Shown here piece by piece: positions 36,764 to 45,912 of a stretch of 64,000 nt of DNA. The DNA comes from Gammaproteobacteria bacterium. Lineage in GTDB: Bacteria > Pseudomonadota > Gammaproteobacteria > Pseudomonadales > Azotimanducaceae. Position 1 is the first letter of the stretch. Each line of letters starts with the position of its first letter. The stretch lies in contig VXPO01000105.1 of the NCBI GenBank assembly GCA_009839505.1, forward strand, positions 34,851 to 98,850, read 5' to 3'. The notes below the pieces were generated by a model that was not told the DNA's origin, searched no databases, and saw only the letters and a program-made list of their open reading frames with translations. Position numbers and translations under genes: made by a program.

Positions 36764-37858
36764 TCATTGATTCTCGGCTTCAGCGACTACGGATTTCATC
36801 CCCTCCCACTCGTCCCACATGTCGCACATGGCGTTCTTTGAGCGTTCCCAGGGGTTGTTGCCCTCTTCGAACTCGAGCCACTCGCCCATCTGACCCCGGT
36901 CGGGGTGGTCGGTGACGCCGCTCACCACCTTGTCGGGTTGCCGCTTCTTGTTGCGGATGCGGAAGATGATGTTCTTGCGGGACTCGCTGCCGTTTTCGTT
37001 GCGCGTGCCCGAATGGGGGATGTGGTACAGGGTTATGCAGGCGTCGCCCGGGGACATCAGGATCTGTGTCGGGCGAGGCCAGCGGCGACCGTCCGGCGTG
37101 GCCTCGGACGTCGCATCGAGGAACTGCTCCTGGACCGCTCTCGGCAGGTAGTTCATGCCGCAGCGGTTCGGCACCTCGTGGTCGAGCCGCGGCCAGCCCG
37201 GTCCCTCGGGGCCGAGGCAGCCGTTGACGCTGCGTTGCCAGCGGAAGAACTTCTCCATGGCGTGATGCGCGCCCCGGAGGACCGCTGTCTGTCCGCAGCC
37301 CTCCCGGGTCTGGTCGTTGAGGCAGACGATGACGAAGGCGGTGAAGCTGCCGAGCCCCAGGGTCATTTCCGGGTCTTCGAATAGCGGAACCATGTTGTGC
37401 CCCATCACCTCGGGACTGCGTCCGAGGTCGCCCTTGGGGCCCGAGGCGAAGTGGCGCGCGTAGATTTCCTCGGGAGTGCCTTCCTGCACCTCCTGTGGCG
37501 CCGCGATGGTGATGTTGCCGTCCATGTGCGTGCCGGCGCCGTAGTAGGGCATGTCGCAGTCGCGGTACCCGAGATTGGTGAAGCGCGTACCGGGCTGGCT
37601 CGGCTTGATCACGCCCACCTGGCAGGCGACGGGCGGATCGAAATAGCCCATCGCCTCGTGCAGGATCGGGGTGATCGAGGAGGCGTTGACCAGGTCGGTC
37701 ATCGTCGTGTCGCGCCCTAGGTTCTCGCCCTTCTGAGCCCGCTTGATGCGCGCGCGGGCGGCATCGATGAGTTCGTCCGCGACTGCGTTCTTGAGGATGA
37801 TGTATCCGTCGCGGTAGAGGTCGCGCTTCTGTTCGACGGTCATGGCGGGAGTGGTCAT
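36764..37858 (-). CDS. Phytanoyl-CoA dioxygenase (PhyH) family protein
   Basis: A 364-residue Fe(II)/2-oxoglutarate-dependent oxygenase of the PhyH superfamily. The iron ligands are visible as GAGTHMDGNIT (H-x-D) and LYHIPHSGTRNENG (distal His), with an Arg nearby for 2-oxoglutarate. The length exceeds that of bacterial ectoine hydroxylases and suits the environmental PhyH group with unknown substrates. It stands alone on the minus strand next to the integrase remnant. Confidence 0.85.
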   Translation of the reverse strand: MTTPAMTVEQKRDLYRDGYIILKNAVADELIDAARARIKRAQKGENLGRDTTMTDLVNASSITPILHEAMGYFDPPVACQVGVIKPSQPGTRFTNLGYRDCDMPYYGAGTHMDGNITIAAPQEVQEGTPEEIYARHFASGPKGDLGRSPEVMGHNMVPLFEDPEMTLGLGSFTAFVIVCLNDQTREGCGQTAVLRGAHHAMEKFFRWQRSVNGCLGPEGPGWPRLDHEVPNRCGMNYLPRAVQEQFLDATSEATPDGRRWPRPTQILMSPGDACITLYHIPHSGTRNENGSESRKNIIFRIRNKKRQPDKVVSGVTDHPDRGQMGEWLEFEEGNNPWERSKNAMCDMWDEWEGMKSVVAEAENQ

Positions 37859-37976
37859 GGTTTCAACCCTGGGTCATTGAAGACAGCGGCAGGCTCGTGA
37901 AAACATGAAAACATAGGCAATTCCGGAGCCGTTGCCAAGGCGGGACTGTCCGTCGTTGGCGATGGGTTGGGTTGAG

Positions 37977-40052
37977 ATGATCAGATCGTTGGCGTGCATG
38001 GGGGTGGCCGTGGTGCTGTTGGGCTGTTCGACCGCAGAGGATCCGTACCTGTGGCTTGAGGATGTCGAAGGCGACGATGCCCTGGCGTGGGTCGAGGAGC
38101 GCAACGCCGCGACCCGCGCGCTGTTCACCGCGGATTCGGGGTTCGAAACGCTCGAAGAACGCCTGCTCGCGATGTTCGATGCCGACGACCGGATCCCCTA
38201 CGTCTACAAGGCCGGTCCGTGGTTCTACAACTTCTGGCAGGACGAGGCGAATCCCCGAGGGCTCTGGCGCCGCACGACGCTCGACGAGTACCGCAAGGAC
38301 GACCCCGAATGGGAGATCGTGCTCGACCTCGATGCGCTGGGCCGCGAAGAAGGCGAGAACTGGGTGTATTCGGGGGCGTCGATCATCGTCCCGGGCTACG
38401 ACCGGTGCCTCGTGCACCTGTCGCGGGGAGGGGCCGACGCCACGGTCGTGCGGGAGTTCGACCTGGTCGCCAAGTCGTTCGTCGAAGGCGGCTTCGTCCT
38501 ACCGGAGTCGAAGGGCACCGTGTCCTGGGCGGGACCGGACGAGGTCTTCGTGGCAAGGGACTTCGGCCCCGGGAGCATGACCGACTCCGGCTATCCACGA
38601 ATCGTCAAGCTGTGGCAGCGCGACGAACCACTGGACGAAGCGACCACGGTATTCGAGGGCGAAGTCACCGATGTTTCCGTGGGCGCCTACGCGGAGCTGT
38701 CGCCCGGCTACGAGATGCAGTTCGTCTACCGGGGTCGCGACTTCTACAACAGTGATCGATACATCCGCCGCGGCGAGGAACTCATCCCGCTCGACATCCC
38801 GTCCGACGCGGGGTACGCCGTGCATCGCGGATGGCTCTACGTCACGCCGCGCAGCGACTGGGCGACGGGTGGCCGAACCTATCCGACAGGTAGTCTCCTG
38901 GCCGTGGGCGTCGACGACTTCCTCGCCGGCGGACGCGACCTGGCCGTGCTGTTCGAGCCGGGCGAGGGCACCGCGCTCGCCGAGTACTCGCTCACCCGCA
39001 ACCATGTGCTCATCAACATCCTCGACAACGTCAGGAACCGCATCGAAGTCGCCACGCCCGGCTCGAACGGCTGGACCGTGGAGCCGCTGGCCGGCGTCGA
39101 CGCCAGTGGATTCCACACGGTGGATGCGGGTGCCGTGGATGCGGACGGGGATGACCGCTACTTCCTGGACACGACGGACTTCCTGACACCGCCGACGCTG
39201 GCCCTGGCCGCTGTCGGCGAGGATCCCGACGTGCTGAAGCGCGCGCCGGCGAAGTTCGATGCCGAGGGTCTGGCGATCACCCAGCACTGGGCGACCTCCG
39301 CCGACGGCACGCGAATTCCCTACTTCGAGGTCTCCCGCGAGGACGCGACCGAACCGCGACCGACCCTCCTGTACGGCTACGGAGGCTTCCGCATCTCGCA
39401 GGTGCCCCGCTATTCCGCCGGCACCGGCCTCGCATGGCTCGAACGCGGCGGCGTCTACGTCGTGGCGAACATCCGGGGCGGCGGCGAGTTCGGACCGGAT
39501 TGGCACCAGGCCGCCTTGAAGGCCGAGCGTCCCCGGGCCTACGAGGACTTCATCGCCGTCGCCGAGGACCTGATCCGCCGCGGCGTCACCATGCCCAAAC
39601 AGCTCGGCACCATGGGCGGCAGCAACGGCGGACTGCTGATGGGCAACATGCTGACGATGCGACCGGACCTGTTCGGCGCCATCGTCGCGCAAGTGCCGCT
39701 ATTCGATATGCGCCGCTACCACCAATTGCTCGCGGGCGCGAGCTGGATGGCCGAGTACGGCGACCCCGACGATCCCGAGGAGTGGGCCTTCATCCAGGGA
39801 TTCTCCCCGTACCACAACGTCTCCGAGGAGGTTGACTACCCGAAGCTGCTGGTCACGACCTCCACCCGCGACGACCGGGTCCATCCCGGCCATGCGCGCA
39901 AGATGGTCGCCAGGATGCAGGACATGGGCCACGACGTGATCTACTACGAGAACGTCGAGGGTGGCCACGCGGGTGCGGCGGACAACTCCCAGCGGGCCTA
40001 CATGTGGACGTTGGCGTTTCGGTTTCTGTGGGAGTCGCTCGCCGTGAACTGA
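37977..40052 (+). CDS. Prolyl oligopeptidase family serine peptidase, lipoprotein
   Basis: S9-family peptidase of 691 residues. The ATG at 37977 gives a lipoprotein signal (MIRSLACMGVAVVLLGCS, lipobox LLGC). An N-terminal seven-bladed propeller (DPYLWLEDVEGDDALAWVEE opening, typical of POP) precedes the alpha/beta hydrolase domain. The nucleophile is in MGGSNGGLLMG, the Asp in TSTRDDRVHPGHA, and the His in EGGHAGAAD. It probably cleaves short proline-containing peptides in the periplasm. It stands alone; the 25-bp repeat array follows it. Confidence 0.92.
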   Translation: MIRSLACMGVAVVLLGCSTAEDPYLWLEDVEGDDALAWVEERNAATRALFTADSGFETLEERLLAMFDADDRIPYVYKAGPWFYNFWQDEANPRGLWRRTTLDEYRKDDPEWEIVLDLDALGREEGENWVYSGASIIVPGYDRCLVHLSRGGADATVVREFDLVAKSFVEGGFVLPESKGTVSWAGPDEVFVARDFGPGSMTDSGYPRIVKLWQRDEPLDEATTVFEGEVTDVSVGAYAELSPGYEMQFVYRGRDFYNSDRYIRRGEELIPLDIPSDAGYAVHRGWLYVTPRSDWATGGRTYPTGSLLAVGVDDFLAGGRDLAVLFEPGEGTALAEYSLTRNHVLINILDNVRNRIEVATPGSNGWTVEPLAGVDASGFHTVDAGAVDADGDDRYFLDTTDFLTPPTLALAAVGEDPDVLKRAPAKFDAEGLAITQHWATSADGTRIPYFEVSREDATEPRPTLLYGYGGFRISQVPRYSAGTGLAWLERGGVYVVANIRGGGEFGPDWHQAALKAERPRAYEDFIAVAEDLIRRGVTMPKQLGTMGGSNGGLLMGNMLTMRPDLFGAIVAQVPLFDMRRYHQLLAGASWMAEYGDPDDPEEWAFIQGFSPYHNVSEEVDYPKLLVTTSTRDDRVHPGHARKMVARMQDMGHDVIYYENVEGGHAGAADNSQRAYMWTLAFRFLWESLAVN

Positions 40053-40086
40053 CACCCGGCGAACCGGAAACACGAACGCCGAAAAA

Positions 40087-40205
40087 GGGGACATCCACCC
40101 TACGCCGAAAAGGGGACACCCACCCTGCGTCGACCAATGGTGCATGTCCCTTTTTCGCCGTAGGGTGGACGTCCCCTTTTTCGCCGTAGGGTGGATGTCC
40201 CTTCA
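40087..40205. repeat. 25-bp-period repeat array in both orientations
   Basis: Two plus-oriented copies of a GGGGACAYCCACCCT core (40087, 40112) are followed by three copies of the complement (GGGTGGAYGTCCC) to about 40200, again 25-26 bp apart. The spacer bases (TTTTTCGCCGTA) differ from those of the array at the window start (TTTCTCCCGCA). A short direct repeat TTCACGCTAGCG follows at about 40202-40225. Confidence 0.9.
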
Positions 40206-40288
40206 CGCTAGCGCCTTCACGCTAGCGTCCGCTGCGGCGTGGGCGGATAATGCGCCGCTTTGCAGCGGCGTGCGGACAGGAAGCGGGT

Positions 40289-40957
40289 GTGAAACAAGAC
40301 AAGGAGTCGATCGCCATTCTCGGCGGGACCGGGGATCTGGGTACGGGATTGGCCATTCGCTGGTCGAAGACCGGCCACCGGATCGTGATCGGCTCGCGCA
40401 CGCTCGAGAAAGCACAAAGGGCCGTTGCCAATCTTCACAAGATCAGTCCCGAAACTCCGGCGGATGCCATGGAGAACCCGGATGCCGCGGCGGCCGGCGA
40501 CATCGTCGTGCTCACCGTCCCCGCCGAACACCAGGTCTCGACCTTGGAGACCGTCCGCGACGGACTCGCCGGCAAGATCCTGATCGACGTCACGGTGCCG
40601 CTGGTGCCGCCGAAGGTGGGCACGGTGCAGCTTCCCGAGGCGGGCAGCGCAGGCAAACGCGCCCAGGATTTCCTGGGTGACGACGTCATGGTGGTGACGG
40701 CGTTCCAGAACGTCGCCGCGCATCTCCTACAAGAGGACGTGGCGATCGAGTGCGACGTCCTGGTGGCGGGCAACAAGCGGGCCGCCCGGGACAAGGTGAT
40801 TCAACTGGCCGAGGAAGCGGGCATGCGCGCCTGGCACGCCGGGCCCATCGAGAACTCGGCCGCCGCCGAAGCACTGACCAGCATCCTGATCCAGATCAAC
40901 CGGCGCCACGAGATTTCCCACTCGGGCATCAAGATCGTCGGCCAAGCCGACCATTGA
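40289..40957 (+). CDS. npdG: F420-dependent NADP reductase (8-hydroxy-5-deazaflavin:NADPH oxidoreductase)
   Basis: Transfers hydride between NADPH and coenzyme F420, supplying reduced F420. The 222-residue product has the Rossmann motif ILGGTGDLGTGLA at the N terminus, SRTLEKA for NADP phosphate recognition, TVPAEHQ, and FQNVAAHLL in the F420-binding region. The start is a GTG at 40289 preceded by AGGAAG. It is the first gene of the npdG-cofE-cofD-cofC operon; its stop overlaps a possible TTG start of cofE. Confidence 0.9.
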   Translation: MKQDKESIAILGGTGDLGTGLAIRWSKTGHRIVIGSRTLEKAQRAVANLHKISPETPADAMENPDAAAAGDIVVLTVPAEHQVSTLETVRDGLAGKILIDVTVPLVPPKVGTVQLPEAGSAGKRAQDFLGDDVMVVTAFQNVAAHLLQEDVAIECDVLVAGNKRAARDKVIQLAEEAGMRAWHAGPIENSAAAEALTSILIQINRRHEISHSGIKIVGQADH

Positions 40958-40968
40958 CCACGTCCGAG

Positions 40969-41733
40969 ATGCACGGCGGCATCCGTATCACGCCGATCCG
41001 AGGCATCAAGCTCGTCGAACCGGGCGATGACCTGCCCGCCGCGCTCCTCGACGGACTCGCGGCCAGCGGATTGGCGCTCGAGGACGGCGACATTCTTGCC
41101 GTGGCGCAGAAGATCGTCTCCAAGGCCGAAGGGCGGCAAGTGGACCTCGCCACCGTCGTGCCGTCGGCGGAGGCCGAACGGCTCGCGGCCGAGACCGACA
41201 AGGATCCGCGTCTCGTTCAACTCATGCTGGACGAGTCCACCGAGGTCGTGCGCCAGAAACCGGGCGTACTCATCATGCGCCACGCCCTCGGCATGGTCGG
41301 CGCCCATGCCGGTGTCGACCAGTCCAATATCGACCACGGTTCCGGCGCTGGCGCCCTGCTGCTGCCCAAGAATCCGGACGCCAGCGCGGCCCGAATCCGC
41401 CGCGCCGTGATGGCGGCCAGCGGACGGTCGGTCGGCGTACTCGTCACCGACAGCGCCAACCGTCCCTGGCGGCTCGGCACCATCGGTATCGCCATCGGCG
41501 CGGCGGGAATCCCGGTCCTCGAAGACCACCGCGGCGGGCACGATCTCTACGGGCGCGAACTCAAGGTGACGTTGATCAACCGTGCCGACAGCCTCGCTTC
41601 CGCAGCGACGCTGGCCATGGGCGAGACCACCGAACGCACGCCGGCGGCGCTAATTCGCGGTTTCGCTTCCGAGGACACCGGGCAGACCGCCGCCGACATA
41701 CCCCGGCCCCTCGAAGAGGATCTGTTCCGATGA
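40969..41733 (+). CDS. cofE: Coenzyme F420-0:L-glutamate ligase
   Basis: Adds gamma-linked glutamates to F420-0 using GTP. The 254-residue product contains ITPIRGIKLVEPGDDL, AVAQKIVSKAEGR, GMVGAHAGVDQSNIDH and LVTDSANRPWRLGTIGIAIG, all typical of CofE. It is the stand-alone form: the nitroreductase-like C-terminal domain of actinobacterial FbiB is not present. ATG at 40969; a TTG at 40954 overlapping the npdG stop is an alternative. The 3' end overlaps cofD by 4 bases (ATGA). Confidence 0.95.
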   Translation: MHGGIRITPIRGIKLVEPGDDLPAALLDGLAASGLALEDGDILAVAQKIVSKAEGRQVDLATVVPSAEAERLAAETDKDPRLVQLMLDESTEVVRQKPGVLIMRHALGMVGAHAGVDQSNIDHGSGAGALLLPKNPDASAARIRRAVMAASGRSVGVLVTDSANRPWRLGTIGIAIGAAGIPVLEDHRGGHDLYGRELKVTLINRADSLASAATLAMGETTERTPAALIRGFASEDTGQTAADIPRPLEEDLFR

Positions 41734-42650
41734 CCGTGCTGGCGCTCACCGGCGGCGTGGGAGGCGCCAAGCTCGCGCTCGGCTTGGCGAAGCTGCTGCC
41801 ACCCGGGGACGTGGTCTTCGTGGTCAACACCGGAGACGATTTCGAGCATCTCGGACTGCACATCTCGCCCGATGTGGACACGCTGACCTATACCTTGGCG
41901 GAGGTCGCCAACCCGGCCACCGGTTGGGGCCGGCAGGATGAGACTTGGCGGTTCATGGAAGCCCTCGAACGATTCGGCGGCGAGACGTGGTTCCGCCTGG
42001 GCGACGCCGACCTCGCCCTGCACCTGCGCCGCCGCACCTTGATGGCTGAGGGACTGGGGCTGACGGCCACAACCGAATTGATCGCCAAAAGCCTCGGGGT
42101 CCGGCATCCGATCCTGCCGATGTCCGACGACCCGGTGCGTACCCGCGTGCTCACCCCGGATGGCCCGCTGGCGTTCCAGCACTACTTCGTTCGCGACCGC
42201 TGCAAGCCGACGGCCGTGGGTTTCGAGTTCGATGGCGCCGCCGCAGCCCGTCCGAACCCCGCGATTCCCTTCGAGTCGCTTGAAGCGGTGGTGATCTGCC
42301 CCTCCAACCCCTACGTCTCCGTGGACCCGATCCTCGCGGTCAACGGTATGCGCGAGGCCCTCGCGGCAACGGGCGCGCCCATCGTCGCGGTATCGCCCAT
42401 CGTCGGCGGACGAGCGATCAAGGGCCCCACCGCCAAGATGATGCGCGAACTCGGCGTGCCCGCCACCACGACCGAGGTCGCGCGGCACTACGCTGGTCTC
42501 GCAAGCCACTTCGTCGTCGACGAGGTCGATGCCGAGGCCGCCCCCGACGTGGGGGCGCTGGGCATGAGCACCACGGTCGCGCAGACGGTAATGACCAGTC
42601 TGGACGACCGGGTGCAGCTCGCGAAGACCGTCGTGGATCTCATTCGTTGA
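41730..42650 (+). CDS. cofD: 2-phospho-L-lactate (or analogue) transferase
   Basis: Transfers the phospho-organic acid from its GDP adduct to the deazaflavin FO, making F420-0 or its dehydro form. The product is 306 residues. The N-terminal LALTGGVGGAKLALGLAKLL is the family signature; VVNTGDDFEHLGLHISPDVD and CPSNPYVSVDPIL follow. It overlaps cofE by 4 bases and cofC closely, so the three are translationally coupled. Confidence 0.96.
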   Translation: MTVLALTGGVGGAKLALGLAKLLPPGDVVFVVNTGDDFEHLGLHISPDVDTLTYTLAEVANPATGWGRQDETWRFMEALERFGGETWFRLGDADLALHLRRRTLMAEGLGLTATTELIAKSLGVRHPILPMSDDPVRTRVLTPDGPLAFQHYFVRDRCKPTAVGFEFDGAAAARPNPAIPFESLEAVVICPSNPYVSVDPILAVNGMREALAATGAPIVAVSPIVGGRAIKGPTAKMMRELGVPATTTEVARHYAGLASHFVVDEVDAEAAPDVGALGMSTTVAQTVMTSLDDRVQLAKTVVDLIR

Positions 42651-42652
42651 CA

Positions 42653-43312
42653 ATGGCGGCGGGAATCTGGGCACTGGTGCCCTTCAAGGGCGCGACCGGT
42701 GCGAAGCGGCGTCTCGGCGACGTGCTCAACGAATCGGAGCGGGAAAGCCTCGTGCTGGCGATGATGCGCGACGTGCTGGCCACGCTCACCCGATGCCGTA
42801 CGCTGGGCGGAATCCTGCTGGTGTCCCGCGACCGGATGGCGTTCGAACTGGCCGAGGAATTCGGCATCGATGTCTTCGAGGATTCCGCAACCGACCTGTC
42901 CGGCGCCGTGGTGCAGTCCGGCGACTACGCCCGCGACAGCCGCGCCGCCAGCGGTACCCTGTTCGTCCCCGGCGACGTGCCGCTCATCCGGCCGGAGGAC
43001 GTCGACGCGGTCCTCGATGGCCACCAACACGTCACCCTGGTGCCCGACGCCAACGACATCGGCACCAATGCCGCGGCGTCGTCGCCGCCGAACGCCTTCG
43101 AATACCTGTTCGACGGCAAGAGCTTCAAGCCGCACATCGCCTCCGCCCGACGCGCCGGCATCGAGCCGCGGATCGTACGCCGCACGGCCTGGGGTCTGGA
43201 CGTGGACACGGTCGACGAACTCACCGCCGTTGCCGCCCAGGCGGTCGGGACGAGGACGGGCGCGTTCCTCGAAGCCAGCGGGATTCCGGCGCGCTTGGCG
43301 ACAAACTCCTAG
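42653..43312 (+). CDS. cofC: Phospholactate/phosphoenolpyruvate/3-phosphoglycerate guanylyltransferase
   Basis: Activates the three-carbon acid of F420 with GTP. The 219-residue MobA-like fold product has LVPFKGATGAKRRLGDVL (nucleotide-binding loop), FVPGDVPLIRPEDVDAV and LVPDANDIGTNAAASSPPNA. Which acid it uses (phosphoenolpyruvate, 2-phospholactate or 3-phosphoglycerate) cannot be told from the sequence by eye. ATG at 42653; a TTG at 42647 overlapping the cofD stop is possible. Last gene of the F420 operon. Confidence 0.93.
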   Translation: MAAGIWALVPFKGATGAKRRLGDVLNESERESLVLAMMRDVLATLTRCRTLGGILLVSRDRMAFELAEEFGIDVFEDSATDLSGAVVQSGDYARDSRAASGTLFVPGDVPLIRPEDVDAVLDGHQHVTLVPDANDIGTNAAASSPPNAFEYLFDGKSFKPHIASARRAGIEPRIVRRTAWGLDVDTVDELTAVAAQAVGTRTGAFLEASGIPARLATNS

Positions 43313-43439
43313 AACCCGTAGGACGGGCCTGTCCTCGCCCCGTTGTCCAGGAACCGCCATGTCCGGCGCAGGCGTGCGCGGTGACGTGCGCGCGATGGAC
43401 TTCCCCGCGAGCCCCCACGCATAATTCTTCCCTTCCCCC

Positions 43440-45179
43440 GTGCTGGAGAACGCCATCGTCGCCCGACTGCGCACCTTTGCTCTCTTCGCCTCTGCGCTGA
43501 TCGTCGCCGCCATCGTCGGCGTCACGGTTTCGCCGACATGGACCGTCGAGGAAATCCAGCTGGACGCCTTGGAGGACGAAGCCGGCATCTACTATGTGCT
43601 GGAGGCGGAACGAATATACTTCCGCCCTGTCCCCATGGCCGACTCGCAGCTCGACCCGGACCGCATCGCCGCGTCCGGCGAAACACCGTCGGCCACCGAA
43701 GAGTTCGTGTCCGTCGACGACGGTACCGGCACTACCGCCTACTTCAAGCTGGTCGCACAACCCCACTGGGGCTGGTGGTCGCTGTTGCCCGCGGTGGTTG
43801 CGGTGATGCTCTGCTGGGTCACCAAGGAACCCATCACCGCGCTTCTGGGCGGAATCATCGCCGGCGCCTTGGTCCTCGGCCAGTACGACCTGACCGGCGA
43901 TGTGCTGATTCCCGAGTTGGGCACCGCCAAGGCAGCCGGGATTCTCATCCTTTACCTGTGGCTCCTCGGCGGGCTGATGGGGGTTTGGTCGCGCACCGGC
44001 GCGGCCCAGGCTTTCGCCGAGTTGATGACCCGGCACGTGGTCCGGGGCCCTCGCACCGCGAAGCTCGTGGCCTGGTGCCTCGGGGTCATCTTTTTCCAGG
44101 GCGGCACGGTCAGCACCGTGCTGGTCGGAACCACGGTGAAGCCGCTTGCCGACAAGGAGCGGGTGAGCCACGAGGAACTGGCCTACGTGGTCGACTCCAC
44201 CGCCTCGCCCATCGCTTCGCAGCTCGCCTTCAACGCCTGGCCTGCGTACGTGCAGGCCTTCATCTTCGTCGCCGGCGTCAGTTTCCTAGCGACGGAAACG
44301 GACCGCATCACCTTTTTCTTCAAAAGCGTGCCGTTCTGTTTCTACGCGATCTTCGCCGTTGTCGGCACCTTCCTGCTGAGCATCGAGAAGCCGCCCTTTC
44401 TCGGCAGACAGATGCGCGAAGCCATGGAACGCGCCCGTGCCACCGGCGAACTCGACGCGCCCGGTGCCGAACCCCTGTCCGCCAAGGAACTCCAAGCCAG
44501 CAACGTCCCCGAGGGCTACCGGCCCAACGTGCTGGAGTTCTTCCTGCCATTGGCCACGCTGATCGGCATCGCCATCGGGACGTTCATCATCTTCGGCTCG
44601 CCCAACGTGCAGTGGGCGTTCGGCGGCGCGCTGATCCTGGCGTCGGGCATCGCGCTGGCCAAGGGCATGTCGCTCAAGAACCTGATCGACGGCTATCACG
44701 ACGGCATCAAGGGCGTTGTGCTCGGCTCCGTGATCCTGCTGCTCGCCATCACCATCGGCAGCATCAGCCAGAAGACCGGTGGTGGCATCTTCCTAGTCGA
44801 ACAGCTCGGCGACACCCTGCCCTACTTCGTGCTGCCGGTGCTGTTCCAGCTGATGACCATGGTGATCGCGTTCTCCACGGGTACGAGCTGGGGAACCTAC
44901 GCCGTGGCCTTCCCGCTCGCCATGCCGCTGGCCTGGGCGGTGGCCAACGCCCAGGGACTGTCGCATCCGGAGCTCTTCATGACGCTGTGCTTCGCCGCGG
45001 TGATGGACGGCAGCGTCTATGGCGACCAGTGCTCGCCGATCTCCGACACCACGGTGTTGAGCTCGATGTGCACCGGCTGCGACCTGATGGACCATGTGAA
45101 GACGCAGATTCCGCAAGCCAGCATCGCCGCCATCCTCGCCGCCGTATGCTGGACGGTGGTGGCGTTCTTCACCGCCTGA
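43440..45179 (+). CDS. NhaC-family Na+/H+ antiporter
   Basis: A 579-residue inner-membrane transporter with about 11-12 hydrophobic segments. An unusual extracytoplasmic insertion of roughly 80 residues lies after the first helix (about 35-110). Family motifs include [40 protein letters not shown] and [20 protein letters not shown]. The start is a GTG at 43440. It lies 127 bases after cofC; a functional link with F420 is not evident. Confidence 0.88.
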   Translation: MLENAIVARLRTFALFASALIVAAIVGVTVSPTWTVEEIQLDALEDEAGIYYVLEAERIYFRPVPMADSQLDPDRIAASGETPSATEEFVSVDDGTGTTAYFKLVAQPHWGWWSLLPAVVAVMLCWVTKEPITALLGGIIAGALVLGQYDLTGDVLIPELGTAKAAGILILYLWLLGGLMGVWSRTGAAQAFAELMTRHVVRGPRTAKLVAWCLGVIFFQGGTVSTVLVGTTVKPLADKERVSHEELAYVVDSTASPIASQLAFNAWPAYVQAFIFVAGVSFLATETDRITFFFKSVPFCFYAIFAVVGTFLLSIEKPPFLGRQMREAMERARATGELDAPGAEPLSAKELQASNVPEGYRPNVLEFFLPLATLIGIAIGTFIIFGSPNVQWAFGGALILASGIALAKGMSLKNLIDGYHDGIKGVVLGSVILLLAITIGSISQKTGGGIFLVEQLGDTLPYFVLPVLFQLMTMVIAFSTGTSWGTYAVAFPLAMPLAWAVANAQGLSHPELFMTLCFAAVMDGSVYGDQCSPISDTTVLSSMCTGCDLMDHVKTQIPQASIAAILAAVCWTVVAFFTA

Positions 45180-45277
45180 GAACGCGACCGCTGCGCGGTC
45201 GCCCGAGATTTCGCCAAGCGAAATCTCTTGATGGGGCAATCGCGACCAAAGAATAGGGCGCAAACAAGGAGCAGCAG

Positions 45278-45892
45278 ATGGTCACGATCTTCCACGTCAA
45301 AGGCACCCGGGGCGTACGCGCGATCTGGCTCTGCGAGGAGCTTGGAATTCCCTACGAGGTGGACGTCATCGACTTCGCGCCGAGGTTCAAGAACAGTCCC
45401 GAATGGCGCGCCAAGAGCCCCACCGGGAAGGTGCCCGCGATGACGGACGACAGCTTCACGATGTTCGAGTCCGGTGCGATCTGCGACTACCTGCTCGACC
45501 GGTACGGCGACGGACGCCTGCAGCCGGCTGAGGGAACTCAGGCGAGAGCTCTTTGCCGACAGTGGTGCTGGTTCGCCGAGGCGACCTTCGCGCGACCGCT
45601 GGGTGAAATCGTCAACCACAACCGGGTCGCCCCCGACGGCGGCCAGGTGGATTTCGTAATTGAGGATTGCCGAGACCGGGCGCGCATCTGCATCGCCGCC
45701 ATCGAGGACGTCGTCTCGAAGTCCGAGTTTCTCGTCGGCGACGCCTTCACGGTGGCCGACATCATGACCGGGTACTCGCTCCTGCTGGCGTCCAACTTCG
45801 GTTTGCTGACCGGTGACTACCCGCACACGCAGGCATACTACGAACGCTTGTCACAACGACCCGGGTTTCAAGTTGCCCGGGACGCCGGTTGA
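45278..45892 (+). CDS. Glutathione S-transferase family protein
   Basis: A 204-residue product with thioredoxin-like N-terminal domain (VTIFHVKGTRGVRAIWLCEE, TGKVPAMTDDSFTMFESGAI with the Glu-Ser glutathione contact) and an all-helical C-terminal domain (FLVGDAFTVADIMTGYSLL). The SD AAGGAG precedes the ATG. It overlaps the frame of the following PhyH gene and is likely co-transcribed with it. Substrate unknown. Confidence 0.9.
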   Translation: MVTIFHVKGTRGVRAIWLCEELGIPYEVDVIDFAPRFKNSPEWRAKSPTGKVPAMTDDSFTMFESGAICDYLLDRYGDGRLQPAEGTQARALCRQWCWFAEATFARPLGEIVNHNRVAPDGGQVDFVIEDCRDRARICIAAIEDVVSKSEFLVGDAFTVADIMTGYSLLLASNFGLLTGDYPHTQAYYERLSQRPGFQVARDAG

Positions 45893-45912
45893 CGCTGAAC
45901 AAGGGGGATGCG

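Noticed and set aside
40087..40205. CRISPR-like or coding repeat at 40 kb
   Set aside because: Copies run in both orientations with similar spacers, which fits a dispersed REP-type family and not a CRISPR array or a gene.
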